The position numbers were made by a program, and so were the translations under genes. The notes beneath the pieces were generated by a model. The model worked only from the letters and a program-made list of their open reading frames with translations, was not told where the DNA came from and made no database searches. Below are positions 1-11,624 of a stretch of DNA of 64,000 bases, one piece after another (within the stretch, counting starts at the first letter, position 1; every line of letters starts with the position of its first letter). The stretch spans positions 1,943,248-2,007,247 of the forward strand of contig NW_004624880.1 in assembly GCF_000247695.1 (NCBI RefSeq), read 5' to 3'. The DNA comes from Heterocephalus glaber (lineage: Eukaryota; Chordata; Mammalia; Rodentia; Bathyergidae).

Positions 1-83
1 TTTTTTTTTGATGCCGGGGATTGAACTCGGGACCTTGAGCTTGTGAGGCAGGTGGCAGAACCACTGAGCTAAATCCCCAGCCC
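1..83 (-). mobile_element. ID-like SINE (tRNA-Ala derived)
   Basis: Starts with a T run (tail complement) and ends with the complement of GGGCTGGGGATTTAGCTCAG. The Pol III A box (TAGCTCAGTGG) and B box (GTTCAATCC) are readable on the minus strand. The left edge is cut by the window start. Confidence 0.9.
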
Positions 84-689
84 AATGTCTTTTTCACCTC
101 TGTCTCCCCAGCACCCAGCACCTCATGGGCTCACACAATGCCTTCTCAAGGCACGCTGGAGGCATTGTGAGCCAAACCATAAGGGTGAAGGGCCACCCAT
201 CCACTCACACTGGGACTGGCAGGAGGGCAGAGCCTGCAGTGAGGATGGAGCATAGAGGGAGGCAGGAACAGCAGGAGAGCAGGAGGAAATGGGTCCAACC
301 AGGCAGATGCAAGGGAACGGCCTCACAGCCAGGCTGAAGCTGTGTCCACAGGATCCTGAACGCAAGGCCAGGGCTCTCTCTTGAGCTGATGGCAGCTCCA
401 GCTGGCTTTCCTCCTTACCTCATATTCTAAGATTCGGGACAAGAAGAGTGTAAACCAAAAGGCATGACTTGGATGTTTCGGAACACGGAGGCAAATAAAC
501 TTGGGGGAGGGGGGAGAGAAAGAAAAAAATCAGGCCAGAAATCCCTGGTTATTTGATTGTATTGTGGTTATACTGCTCCTATAAGAATGGCCTAGGCCAG
601 ACGAGTTGCTAAGTGTTAGCAGAAGGCTGGTGAAAATAGGTCCCGGCCTTGGCATGCTCTTGCCTGACATAGCACTGTGCCATGAAGAG

Positions 690-880
690 GAAACCAGGCA
701 CTGGGGCACACTCTGGGATGAGGGGCAGGAAGATCACAGGTTTCGGTGCAGCCTGGGCAACTTAGTGACTTAGGGTGACCCTGTCTCAAGATTTTTTAAA
801 AAATGTTAAAAGGTCAGGGATGTAATGAGTGCAAAGGCCCTGGGTTCAACACTCAGGTCTAAAAAAGAAGAAGAAATGAA
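690..880 (+). mobile_element. B1-ID dimeric SINE, degenerate
   Basis: A B1-like left half (GCAGCCTGGGCAACTTAGTGA, CCCTGTCTCAAGA) is followed by an A/T linker and an ID-like right half (GGGATGTAATGAGTGCAAAG, CCCTGGGTTCAACACTCAG), then an A-rich tail. It is heavily mutated. Confidence 0.7.
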
Positions 881-1446
881 AAGGAAAACATAAAGAGGAA
901 CTGAAAATTCCACATCCAGAACTTATAAGATTCAAGTGGAAGAAAAAACAGGTTGCTTAAAGGAGTTTTACTCAAACTTTTGAACTTAGACCTTTATTTT
1001 CCCCTTTGCCTCTACTTTTAATAAAGAACAAGAGTGAGAGAAAACAATGGACAAAGGTTCTGAGATCCTTGCATCAAACTTGACTCATTGATACTGCAAT
1101 TTGAGCCCCAGCTTCTCATGAGGCACTGACAAAGGATAGGAAGTCAAACCACTCTTGTGGTTTCTCCTGCTAATACTCAGCAAGGACCCAGAGCCCTGAC
1201 AAGTACCCACCCCCACCCCTTCCCTCCAGGGTGAGAAAAAGTCAGGCTCAAATTAAAGTGCTATCTTGTTGGCAAAAGAAGTGTGAAAAACTGCTGTGCC
1301 CTCTTCTAACAATCTCAATGAGCTCATGTATTTTCATTTTGAGGTGTTAAATATTGCCAGAGAGAAGCCAGACTATGAGCATTTAGGTCAAATGCTGGGA
1401 TTTCTTTTAACCCTTGAGAATTCTAGCAAAATTCTGATGATACTTT

Positions 1447-1900
1447 TCTTAGTTACTTTTCTCATTGCTGGAACAAAATACCTAACACCCACAAGTTAAA
1501 GGAAAAAAGATTTATTTTGGCTCAAAGTTTGTAGAGATTGCAGTCCATAGTTGGCTGGCCCCAAGGCAGAGTGGTAGGGCAGAGGAGCATCACAGAGGAG
1601 AAACAGTTCATGACACTGCAGGCAGAAGGTAGCAGCAGGAAGCAGCAGCAGCAAAGCCTACCTTCCCCTTTTATCCCATCCAGGATATAACCCTTTGGAA
1701 TGGGGCCACCTACACCCAGGGTGGGGCTTCTATTTTCAATAAAGCCACACTCAGAACTATGTTTCTTCCAATCAATGGACTAATTTAGTACCACACATCC
1801 TTAATTCCAGCATCATACACCCTAGATACAACCAGCTCTGAAAAAGCCCCACCTATGAGACCATAAACTTGGTGGGACCTCTAGATCCAAGCCATAATAA
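1447..1900 (-). mobile_element. MaLR-type LTR
   Basis: The left edge (CTTAGTTACTTTTCTCATTG, then ACAAAATACC and AAGATTTATTTTGGCTCA) is the complement of a MaLR LTR 3' end with its AATAAA. The right part (AAAGCCCCACCTATGAGACC, GGACCTCTAGAT) is the complement of its 5' end. The same arrangement recurs at 15.9, 41.5 and 62.3 kb in this window. Confidence 0.75.
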
Positions 1901-2048
1901 TGCAAAATCAAGGCCCTAAAACTGACATAAGCTTCCTGTAGAATTTAAGAGAGTAATCACTAACAATACTGTTTTGAGGGTGGGGGCTGCCTAATCTCAG
2001 CCTACATCATCTCTCTCTGCTCGTGTAAAAAAGATCTTGTGACACTAC

Positions 2049-2959
2049 TGTGGCAGTTCAGGAATGTAGCTCAGGGACTCTTCCTTTGTCCAATTCTCTA
2101 TTCTTCTCTGGGTGGTTACTTTCAGGTTGGTTACTGTGGGTTATGGGGTCCAGGGAGTGGTTCCCAGGTTCTTTTGTGCAACAAAGAATTAGATGTAGCA
2201 CATGATGACAGGGAAACAGCAGTCAGGTTTATTAAAATGGTAGCTAACTTAAGGAGGTAGCCTATTAGGGAAAGGGCTGACAAGAGGAAGTCCTCAGCAG
2301 CTTCAGTCCTGAAGAGAGGTCAGGGTTATAGCAGGATTGGCAAAGATCAGGTTTTTGATTCAGGGCCAAGAAGGCTTGGATATAGGGCACCTCTGACCAT
2401 TTTTCCTGTCTCTTCATAAAAGGTCAATTGAAATATGGTCATAATTCAAGCTATTAGGAGCCAAGTCTTTTGGTTCCCAAGTGTCATTCAAACCATATTA
2501 TACAGGAATATAAAACATTTTTCTTGAGGGTCTGGGGGTAAAATTTATCCCAGTGTCTGGGAGGCATCCATGCAAGGAGTCAAGTTGAATGGATGAGCCA
2601 TTTCCCATGACAGCCTGTGGGCAGGAAGAATTAGAGGTCAAGGGAACCTTACAAGGTATCCCTTGGATTGGTCCTTGACCTGTTTAGCCCCAGGACACCC
2701 CCCCAGTAGTGCCAAATTCATTGGGATTCTGGTGCCAGATATCTCTGGCCTTATGTGGGCACTGGTGCCACTTCCTTTGGAGTTCTGGGTTTCCCCCTTG
2801 GGCCACGACCCATCTTCAGGATAGGGCTCCAGGGCTGGGGCGCCAGTACAGGCTGGATGCCCTTTGCCAACTATAGAATCACCCAAAGTCATGGTATGAC
2901 TTTGTCCTAAGGAAGGGTAGTAAAAGGTGAGTTCAATGCAAATGTCAAAAGGGAAATCA
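2049..2959 (-). mobile_element. Candidate ERV LTR, minus strand
   Basis: The stretch is bounded by TG at 2,049 and CA at 2,958-2,959. It contains TTTATTAAAA at about 2,227 (complement of a poly(A) signal). At its right edge a pyrimidine tract (2,961-2,980, complement of AAGGGGGAAGG) fits a retroviral polypurine tract directly upstream of the U3 of a minus-strand 3' LTR. The family is not recognised. The short open frames inside are not convincing proteins. Confidence 0.4.
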
Positions 2960-3420
2960 ATACCTTCCCCCTTCCCCCTGAGAGACCTCAATAAAAGTCC
3001 AGTAAATTTTTATCACCCCGTCCTCCAACTAGAAATAGTTCTCTGTGTAGATTTCCCTTGGGGACTCTGGCTCCAATGAGGAGAGCAATTTAACAAATGC
3101 TCCTAAGTTATAACCCCCCTATCCAGGGGCTCTGAGTTCCTATAAGTTTTGGCTCCAACCTTTGCAAGTAGGTCAAGTGGAGCTTGCCTGCCTGCAGAGA
3201 ATTGATGTAAGTCTAATGGGTGAGGAGCCCAGAAGGTTGTTTGCTGTTTAAGAGCTGAGAATAGAATGAGTCCCTGAAGGAAGAGACCAAACTGGGGGCA
3301 AGGGGCATCTGAGCCGTTTAAACAATGTGGAGCTACTGTCCTGGGAGAGGCAGGATCTGGACCCCACTGCCACCAGTAGCCCACAGGGACCTAGCTTTAA
3401 AATTTGAGCTCTTGTACATT
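2960..3420 (-). mobile_element. Possible ERV internal remnant
   Basis: This follows the candidate polypurine tract and has a 93-codon open frame on the minus strand (3,103-3,384) with no domain I recognise. It is assigned to an ERV only by position next to the LTR-like block. Confidence 0.25.
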
Positions 3421-4265
3421 CCCTTCATCCCTACCTAGCTCCTTCATTGATCCCCAACTCCCTTGCATTCCCTCCCATTACAAAAATTATAAATGATTTG
3501 AGTTTCCAGACAAATGAAAGCTCAACAGAGAAAGAACAACAAGGAGCTTTAAGGAAAGGAAAAAGAATTATGTCCTTTGGTTTTTGAGAGTGAAGGGTGG
3601 GGAAAATGAGAAAGAGGATTGAAAGAGCAGTTTAGAGGGCAAGCAGGGAGGTCTAGTACCCTTGCATCTTGGTTTGGAATTTTCTCAGGTGGGCTTGGAC
3701 TTTTTGTTCTCCATCTTGACCACCATGTGGTAAGACCTGGGGCAGGGCTCAGGTTGGCTCTAGGGTGTCACCCAGGTTCAGGGGAGGGGAGAGGAGAAGT
3801 CCTGCAGTGAGTACAGGGGTACCATCCCTCTAATATAGAGGGTTGTCTATATTAGTTTCATCCCTGGTTAGGTGAGAATGACTAGGTCTCAGGAGGCCAT
3901 TCCATAGCCCTGACACTGCCATAAAAGCTAACTTTCAAAGAAGTCTCCATGTACCAGTGCACCAAAAAATATTACTGATCTCCTCTTCTTCCTGGACTGG
4001 TAAGTGAAATCAACCCTCTCTATTCTACCCCAGCATAAGCTGTCAGGAAGCCTGCAGCAGCCTCAATTTCTGCAATCCCATGACATTGCCTAAGGGCCTA
4101 CAGGGCCATGGAGGGGCTTGCTGTGAATTATAGACAACAGCACAAGGAAACTCAGTAAGCTGGCTCAGATACCATCATATACAGAGGAACCCAGTAACTT
4201 TTCTGTGTGCAAAGAACATACAAGATACAATGAAGGAAAACACCTATCTTATAATAAAAGGGACC
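3421..4265. other. Unassigned sequence
   Basis: No repeat or gene signature recognised. It could be further decayed ERV sequence or unique DNA. Short open frames are uninformative. Confidence 0.3.
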
Positions 4266-4267
4266 TA

Positions 4268-4387
4268 GGACCCAAGCATGGTGGTGTGAGCTTGTAGTCC
4301 TAGGTACTCGGGAGCTGAGGTGGGTTGTTCAAGCCCAAGGAGTGCATGCCAGCCTGGGCAACAGACCAAGGTCCTATCTCAAAAACA
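4268..4387 (+). mobile_element. B1/7SL-derived SINE monomer
   Basis: Begins CCAAGCATGGTGGTGTGAGC and has GTAGTCCTAGGTACTCGGGA, GCCAGCCTGGGCAACA and a CTATCTCAAAAACAAAC tail. It lacks the internal duplication of the neighbouring B1. Confidence 0.75.
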
Positions 4388-4395
4388 AACCAACC

Positions 4396-4565
4396 AGTCG
4401 GATGTGGTGGTGCACACCTGTAATACCACCACTCAGGAGGCTGAGACAGGAAGATTGCCATGAGTTCAGGACCAGCCTGGGCTACACAGTGAGCTCAAGG
4501 CCAGCCTAAACTGCATAGTGTGATCCTGTCTCAAAAAACCCCAAAAAACAAAAATCCATAAAAAA
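4396..4565 (+). mobile_element. B1 SINE with internal duplication
   Basis: Two copies of the segment GCCAGCCTGGGCTACACAGTGA / GCCAGCCTAAACTGCATAGT follow one another, as in rodent B1 elements with a 27-29 bp duplication. It ends in a C- and A-rich tail. Confidence 0.85.
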
Positions 4566-4702
4566 CAAACCAGCCAAACTAGGAATAAACAAGAATTATG
4601 CAAAATGACTAAAACATCACAATGCTAAAACTAAATTGAATGGAAATCTTAGCTAAATAGAAAGGTTTACCATGCTTTTTATAAACCAGATATAGAATTA
4701 TT

Positions 4703-4858
4703 ATTATTTTGTTGTTGCTTTGAAACAGGGTCTCACTATGTAATTCAGGCTAGCCTTGAATTCACTGTGTAGCCCAGGCTGGCCTCCAACTCATACTGAT
4801 CCTCCTGCCTCAGCCTCCCTAGTGCTGGGATTACAGGCATGCACCATCATGTCTGGCA
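4703..4858 (-). mobile_element. B1 SINE with internal duplication, inside L1
   Basis: Complement of a B1: GGGTCTCACTATGTAATTCA, then GTGTAGCCCAGGCTGGCC and GGATTACAGGCATGCACC. A 15-bp target-site duplication AGATATAGAATTATT / AGATGTAGAATTATT lies at 4,688-4,702 and 4,859-4,873. Confidence 0.9.
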
Positions 4859-5031
4859 AGATGTAGAATTATTAAGAGGTCAGTTCTTTACAACAGTGCT
4901 ATAAATTTAATGCAGTCTCAAATAAAATACCAAATTTGATTTTTTTTTTTACCTTTCAAGCTGATTTCAGAGTTAACATGGAAAAACAAATGTGCAGGAA
5001 TATCCTAGAAATGTTTTAAAAGAAATGTGAT

Positions 5032-5227
5032 AAACCCAGTGTGGTGGCACACTCCTATAATCCAGATACTTGGGAGGCTGAGGCAGAGGATGGCAAACAC
5101 ATTGTCAGCCTGGGCAATTTAGTAGGACCCAGCCTCAAAACAAAAAATACAGAGGGCTGGGGATGTAGTTTAGTGGTAGAGTATCCCAGATTCTATCCCT
5201 ACTATCTCAAAATATTTAATTAATAAA
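5032..5227 (+). mobile_element. B1-ID dimeric SINE inside L1
   Basis: The B1 half (CAGTGTGGTGGCACACTCC, CAGCCTGGGCAATTTAGTAG) is followed by an ID half (GGGCTGGGGATGTAGTTTAG, TGGTAGAGTATCCCAGATTC). Target copies AAAGAAATGTGAT and AAAGAAATTTGAG flank it. Confidence 0.85.
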
Positions 5228-5240
5228 AAAGAAATTTGAG

Positions 5241-5328
5241 GGCCAGGGCTTTAGTTCAGTGGTTCTGTGGCCTGCCTCACAAGCACAAGGACCCAAGTTC
5301 GATCCCCAGTACCAAAAAATAAAAAAAT
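5241..5328 (+). mobile_element. ID-like SINE
   Basis: GGCCAGGGCTTTAGTTCAGT through AGTTCGATCCCCAGTACC and an A-rich tail. It is inserted next to the preceding dimer and shares its target sequence, so three copies of AAGAAATKTGAK are present. Confidence 0.9.
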
Positions 5329-7099
5329 AAGAAATTTGATAAAAAAAATACTATCTTTACCAGATACTAAGTCTATACTCAAACTACATTAACCACAAAT
5401 CATTCAGTATTTATGCAATGAGTAGATAAATAATATCACAGGAAAGAACTTTTGGTAAATTAGTGAAAAATCAAGCTAGGCTTTTCCATTTTTACTCAAT
5501 AGAGTAAGATTATTTGACAGGTAGTTTAAGGAATAATGTGGCAACAAACCTAACACCAGAATAAATTTCAAATGAGTCAAAGATTTATATGTGAAACATG
5601 AGACCAAAAACCTATCAAATCCCAGTTGGGGAAGATCTTGCTAACTGTGATACAAAATTGGAGGCCATGGGGAAAAAAATTATTAACAAATTTAACAACA
5701 GCAAATAAACGTTCACATGATAAAAAAAAAACCCACCATAATGTTTTTTTTAAAAGGGGAAATCTAGGGGAAAATAGTTTTTGAAATTTATTTCACACAC
5801 TAACAAGCCAATAGAAAATTTGTCAGAGGATATAAATAAGCAGTTCCCCAAAAGAGAAATTAGTCTCAAATATATAAAAAATGCTTCATCTCATTATTAA
5901 TGTTAGTAAAAACTATGCAATAATGAGATACTATCCCTCTCAAAGTTAAAAAAAATCACAGGGTTGGGAAGGGGTCTCATATATTATTGCCAGGAATAAA
6001 ATAAACTAATAAAAACTTTATGGTAGTGTTGGGAAGGGGTATCATATATTATTGCCAGAAATAAAATAAACTAATACAAACTTTATGGAGAGTAATTTCT
6101 CAAAAACTTCAAAAATTATAAATGTAAAGGCCCTTTGACCAGCCAATTTATCCTACATGGAAGTATAAAATAATATATCCACAAAGTTATTCATTGATTG
6201 TTGATTATATCAAATGATTACAAAGAGCCTATGTACCTATTAAAAAGAGATTGATAAATTGTTGTAACTTTATCCAGTGGAATAACATATAGCCATAGAA
6301 TAACCAGGAAACTCTTTATGCAGCAAATTTGAATAATCCTCAGAATATAATTGTTATGTGAAATATAACAGAATATAATTGTTACAGAATATAATTGTTA
6401 AATGAAAAATTGAGGGACAATGTGGAGAATATTCTATCTTTTGTAAAATAAGTGAACAAAAAGTAAGTATATTTGAAAGCATACTTATAATGCTGGAAGT
6501 TGCACAAATTGTCTTTGGGGAGGAAAACTGCATGTCTGGGTTGAGAGTGGGAGAGAAAACTGTCACTAAACACTTTTGGAACTCAAATCATGTGCTTGTA
6601 CCATCTATTTTTTAAAAATTGGTAAATACTATTTTTCAAGAATATATAGGATATAAAAAGTGACAAGGAAAAATTAAGCCTTGTAGGTAAAATGAATAAA
6701 CATCAATGCACAGACATAACTCAGTGAGTACTCCCTATTCTGTAGACTGAGGAGTAAAGTGTGATTTGGGTGGCTTAATATGATGCAAAAAGCTTGGAAT
6801 ATGAACTTGTAAAAGCATAATTTTTAAAGAAGTTAAAAACAATTCTCTCATAAAATAGAACAAACACTTGTCCATGATTTTATATGGCTTATCTGAAAAC
6901 CCCAGCACGATAAATTTGTTTGAGACAAATCTACTTAATGTTCCACAGGGCAATGAAAGGATTCAACATCTTTTCCAGTGGGCAGAAATCACTTGTATCT
7001 CTCCTGATCCATATGTACAAGTTAACATGTAACTTCACAGAATCTGAGCCTTTAGTCAGGAATAACAAAATCAAACATTGGTATACTCACCAAGAAAAT

Positions 7100-7280
7100 G
7101 AACTAGCCACGTAATCTGTGGGATCTGGTGCAAATGAAAATTCAGGCGCTCTTTTCAGAAACTTAGAATTCCAAGATGGACAGAAGAACATTAAACAAAC
7201 TAGGAAGGGCCTCCTACACTCAGGATTCTGGGTGACTGTGCAGATTGCATGCCTAAGAAGCCAACATTTTGCCATCTGGA
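7100..7280. repeat. Unclassified ancient interspersed repeat, tentative
   Basis: Phrases such as GTGGGATCTGGTGCAAATGAAA and GGGTGACTGTGCAGATTGCA resemble an old mammalian MER-type repeat that I cannot name. Family and strand are uncertain. Confidence 0.3.
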
Positions 7281-7384
7281 GGAGAGTTTTTAAACAATGC
7301 CCAGCATGACACTGAGAGGACATGAAGTTGCCCTCCAGCTTTATTTCCAAGATTTGGGAAATTGTTTTTTGTACTAGTGAAAGA

Positions 7385-7560
7385 ACCACTTCCAAGTTGC
7401 GTGGTTTGGGGAAGTTACTTAACCTCTTCAAGGGCTGGCTGGTAGAGGAGAATTATAGTCCTTGCCCTATATATCTCCCAGGGTTATAGTGATTACTAAA
7501 TAAAATGTACATGTGATAGTTTTATACACTGCTAAGTCCTACACAAAACTGTGCAAATAT
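7385..7560 (+). mobile_element. MIR-family SINE relic
   Basis: GGGGAAGTTACTTAACCTCT followed by TCCCAGGGTTATAGTGATTA and CTAAATAAAATGTACATGTG matches the MIR core-to-3' order. Confidence 0.6.
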
Positions 7561-10290
7561 TAGTTCTGGAGTGCATGGTGCTTTAAGCCTCCCGGCCTGG
7601 TACTTCTTTCAGATTCTCCTTTGAGAGGCAGTTCTCTTAAATTAATTAGGGAGAACTTCTTGGAGAAAATGACCTTGAGTTGCACTGTAAGAAGAAAAAG
7701 AGACGTGATGCTGTTGTCTGGAGGAAGAAAGTTGTCCCCGACATTAGTGGCAGTTTGGACAAATGCTCAAAGAGAGAAAGGATGAGCTCCTCCCAGGAGA
7801 CACAAAACTGCCAGGCACAGGCTGCCAGGAGATGAGAACCAACAAGTCAGGTAGACAGACAGCAGAAGCATAATTCGTCTACTCTGATCAAATCTCCCCT
7901 CAATACCCAGAACAGCAGAAGAAAGAAAATAGGCCACTGCTTTTGAGATACTTCTTTAAATTCTTATGTTTATCTTCATAAATTCATTAAAATTTTACAT
8001 CCTGATTTCTCACATACATGGTAATAATTCCTCCCTCCAAAGAAAAAAATATCTTCGGTAAAATTGAATTCCATCAATATGTTCCATATTGTATCTGTAT
8101 TTCTCATAACCCCCCAGGCTTAAGTATCCCAATCTATAAAGCCTAGCAGGACCCCCTGCTCAGAGGGGACCTTAAGAAACTCCTCCAGGCCACTGCCATG
8201 GGGATTTGCAGCCTTTTCTGCAGCGCTTTCTCCCCCCACACACACCCACCACGAGCCCTCAGCCTGACCCCTTCCTGACTCTCAGAGGACTAAGTGGTGT
8301 AGGGAGATTTATGACTATCTGAGCATTTTCCAAAATTCATTGTTTTGCTCCTCTCGTTTTTCTGCTCCATAATTGGATGTGGAGGTGGATCCACAGAAGG
8401 GGACAGGGCAGGGAGGGGTGGGCTGCAGACTCAGAACAGACAGAGCTCCATGAGAAGGGGGGCTAGGGGACTGAAGAGCAGTCTCCAAAATCTGTGAGGA
8501 GAAGATCCCCAGGCTCACACCCTCTTAGTGCTGGTGATAGCTCCTACCTACTGCACTGTGCTCCTTGACCTGAGCACATATTTCTGCTCTCCAGAGCGTT
8601 ACTCCCCATATGTTTATGACTGGGGCCAGGCTGACGAGGACAGAAAGTATCAGTCAGCTCAGAGGGTAGCCCTTCCATTTCCAACTGACCCAGGCAAAAA
8701 CTGCCTTGGGCAGCGCCCTGGGTGAAAGTCTACATCCATGTGTTGCTCAGTGGCTTTGTGACAATTTGAAGAAGTAAAACTCACGACTGCTTCTTTTGCC
8801 CAAAAGAAGAATTAGAGGGAAGCTGAGACTCTCGCTTGGTCCCTGCTTTCTGTTTTCAGGGTTTGTTTTTATTGCCAGCCAAGGAGCTGCTGGATTATAA
8901 AATAGGACATCAGAGAGCTCAGATACATCTTTCCTCATTTTCTTCACAGCCTCAGGGCTGGAGGAGGATGCAGGACAAAGGGGAAACAGCCCAAGCAGCT
9001 CGGTGTAGCCCGATGTCAAAGGTGAGCAATGGGAACCTAGGAGTTTGTTACCCAATTCTCTCCACTTTTTGTTTAGTTTTGAAATTTTCTAAACCTTTAA
9101 AAATTTGTGCCCTCGTGAAGTTTATGACATCTTTTAAACAGGAGGCAGGGGTTGAGGGCCAGCTCAGCAGCAGAGCAGTGGCATGAAGCACAGGCTGGAC
9201 CCAGATTTCTTCACTCCCTGCACTCCCTGCTGTCTTCTCTCTGCAACCAGAGCTTTGCCAACACCTCTCCGTGGGAGGCCCCAACTCTATAATCTGAGGA
9301 CCAGCTTTTTACATGGCTTTCTTTTCCCTCACTGAAGGAAAAAAGAAGAAGAAAATTAGACTCCAGCCTGCAGGGTCAGCCTGGCATCTGGACTGAAAAT
9401 TTACCCTTGGGGTGGGGAAGAGCAATATATCATTTTGAAGTCACCCCCAGGCCTGTCATATGGACAGGTTTGAGAATTCCTACCCAGGCTCACATTTGGC
9501 ACAAAGCCTTTGGGCAGCCAGTCTGACATCTAAGAATGTGTTGGCTCCAAAATTTGGTTTGACCTGCTGTTGTACCTTGGGCCTCTCTGTTGCTTTACTT
9601 TACCCTTCCCCTTTACTGCTGTGCCTACACCTTAGTTTTATTTTGTTTTTTGTTTGTTTGTTTGTTTCTTGTTCCAGGAGGCAGCTCTGGTTCTTGACTA
9701 CAGCCTCTACCTGGCTGGCCTTTCCAGAGGGAGCTAACTAACCATCAAAATTCAGACTAGAGTACCAGGGAATCCCCCATCCAAGTCTCCTGCAGTTTCC
9801 CACATTCAACAAACTGTTGAGTTTTCCAACAGGCTTCTTTCCTAGTTTCTTTACCTCGTTCTGGTTTTATGACCATACTTCCTGTCATCCTGATTTAAAA
9901 AGAAAGCTGTAAGGAACCCCTCTGCCCCTCCTTATGTCATGTTCCTGTCTAATCAGTCAACCAATCTCCTTACTCACCGCTCAGGAATTTGCACCCTTCT
10001 CTTGCTCACAGGCCCCTGGCCTCAGTCCCGGCTCAGCCCTGTTTACCTCTCACCTGGAACACGGAGAGCCTCGAAGGTGAAGGTTCCGTCTCCAGTTTCT
10101 CTCTAGCTGTCTCCCTCTCTTCCACCATTGCCAATTTCTCATCTTCTTAGGAATTTGCACCATTTCCATTTCCACCTTCTTAGGTGTTTGCAGGGAAAAC
10201 CAACCAATATTCCTAGGCTCTGTGGTGTTTCCTAGGTCAAAAATATTTCACGGTGACCTTTGCCCACTCGCTAAAACCCACACATTTTAG
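7561..10290. other. Mostly unique sequence, no gene seen
   Basis: No repeat boundary or exon signature is evident. Open frames at 8.5-9.3 kb overlap on opposite strands and lack codon-level or splice support. A short TTTG-repeat tract sits near 9,640-9,668. Confidence 0.4.
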
Positions 10291-10294
10291 TCTT

Positions 10295-10895
10295 CATTGA
10301 TTTGGCTCAAACTTACCTTACCTACTAGGCTTACATCCACCCACGTATTTTACACTCCCAAAGCATTACCTCTCACAGAGCCTTTAAAACTGCTTCCATT
10401 CCTGACCTCTGAGCCTCTGCTTGTGGCATTTCCTGCATCTTACTCATATAGGAATTTCACCCATCCTTCAAGGCCCCAAGTCACCTTCTCCATGAGGACT
10501 TCCATGGTGACTCCAGCCAGAAGTGAACCTGTGCTCCTGACCCCCAGGATGAGCATACTTTTCTTGTGACATCTCTCATACCCTGTTCTTCCTGAGATTG
10601 ACTGGTGATATGCACAAGAACAGCTCCCTAACTAGACTGCACCTTTCTGTGAGGTCTTTTTCTCTACTCTTCTTTCCACTAGACGTGTTCTATTGTATCT
10701 AATCTAATATTTTGTTTGTTTGTTGTTGTTGTTGAGACAGAGTGTTGCTGTGTAGTGTAGCTGGCCTTGAGCACATAGCAATCCTGCCTCAGCCTACCAA
10801 GTGCTGGGATTACAGGTAAGCCTAATACTTTGGACAAAGAAGCTGCTCAAAAGCTCTAGGTGGTGAAGACTGAATAAATGAAGAAATTAATGATA
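10295..10895 (+). mobile_element. L2 LINE 3' end, interrupted by B1
   Basis: CCCATCCTTCAAGGCCCCAA, CACCTTCTCCATGAGGACTTC and a final ACTGAATAAATGAAG are typical of the L2 3' ORF end and tail. A B1 at 10,712-10,817 splits it. Confidence 0.65.
10712..10817 (-). mobile_element. B1 SINE, short
   Basis: GTTTGTTTGTTGTTGTTGTTG tail complement (read in two parts), then GAGACAGAGTGTTGCTGTGT, GCTGGCCTTGAGCACATAGC and AAGTGCTGGGATTACAGG. Confidence 0.8.
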
Positions 10896-11383
10896 GATTA
10901 TACGGTACCAGGATGAGGAAGGCTGGTAGATAGGTAGTGTACAGGTAGAATTTCACTTGTTATTACAGATTGAAATATTTTCCCTCTGGATAGTAAGTTT
11001 GAGTAGCTACTCTCCTGAGCCCTCAAACTGCCCTCCCCTTGATGGCCTTGGATTCTCCTCTGAGAGTTTTTGGCCTCTTGTATGACCCAGCAACTTAAGA
11101 GGTGACACCTAACACAGCCAACTTCTCCAGAATTAGTTGACGCCTCTACAATAGTTTTGAATAACACCCATGAGGAGGAGAGACCCCATAATCCAACAGG
11201 GTTAATGAAAGTGACTTTTAAACAAGATCTTGAAGTCATGTGTGTACAATAAATACCTAAAAACACAGATATAGCTCCTTCATAAGTTAGACAGGAATGG
11301 TTCGGTGGATAGAGGTATAGAATCAATGTTTGTATGACGACTAGTGAAGTGTGAGTAGTTTTTACTATTAGCAGTAACAATAA

Positions 11384-11530
11384 TAGCAACTAGCATTTGA
11401 CAATATGCTTTTATAGTAATCAAATTTAATTTTCACAAGAACTCTTGGAAGCAATTGTTTTTACCTCATTTTACAAATGAAGAAGGTACTCGGGACTAGG
11501 TAGACAGGAGTGAACCCAGGTTCCTACAAC
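11384..11530 (+). mobile_element. MIR-family SINE relic
   Basis: TTTTCACAAGAACTCTTGGA, CCTCATTTTACAAATGAAGA and GTGAACCCAGGTTCC follow the MIR consensus order. Confidence 0.6.
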
Positions 11531-11624
11531 AAGAACACAAACCATCTCAGTCCTTGGGGTTTCTCCATGATTTCATGCTGCTTCAGAATCAGACAGCAAT
11601 GATACTGTGGCCCTCAGGAGAAAG

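Larger units (their letters stand above)
4566..6720 (+). mobile_element. Old L1 ORF2 3' end, interrupted by three SINEs
   Basis: Sense-strand L1 ORF2 signatures include ATAAATTTAATGCAGTCTCA near 4,905, ACCAAAAACCTATCAAATCC, GAGATACTATCCCTCT and GCAGCAAATTTGAATAATCC. The frame is destroyed by stops and indels. SINEs at 4,703-4,858, 5,032-5,227 and 5,241-5,328 interrupt it. A 65-bp tandem duplication lies at 5,964-6,090. Confidence 0.7.

Noticed and set aside
3103..3384. Intact retroviral gene on the minus strand
   Set aside because: The 93-codon frame shows no conserved gag, pol or env motif. At most it is a decayed remnant.
7087..7431. A 114-codon minus frame with many Cys
   Set aside because: Covers an old interspersed repeat and a MIR edge; the Cys spacing fits no family.
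10297..10569. A 90-codon plus frame
   Set aside because: Falls inside the L2 3' sequence. It may be an L2 remnant but is not a host gene.
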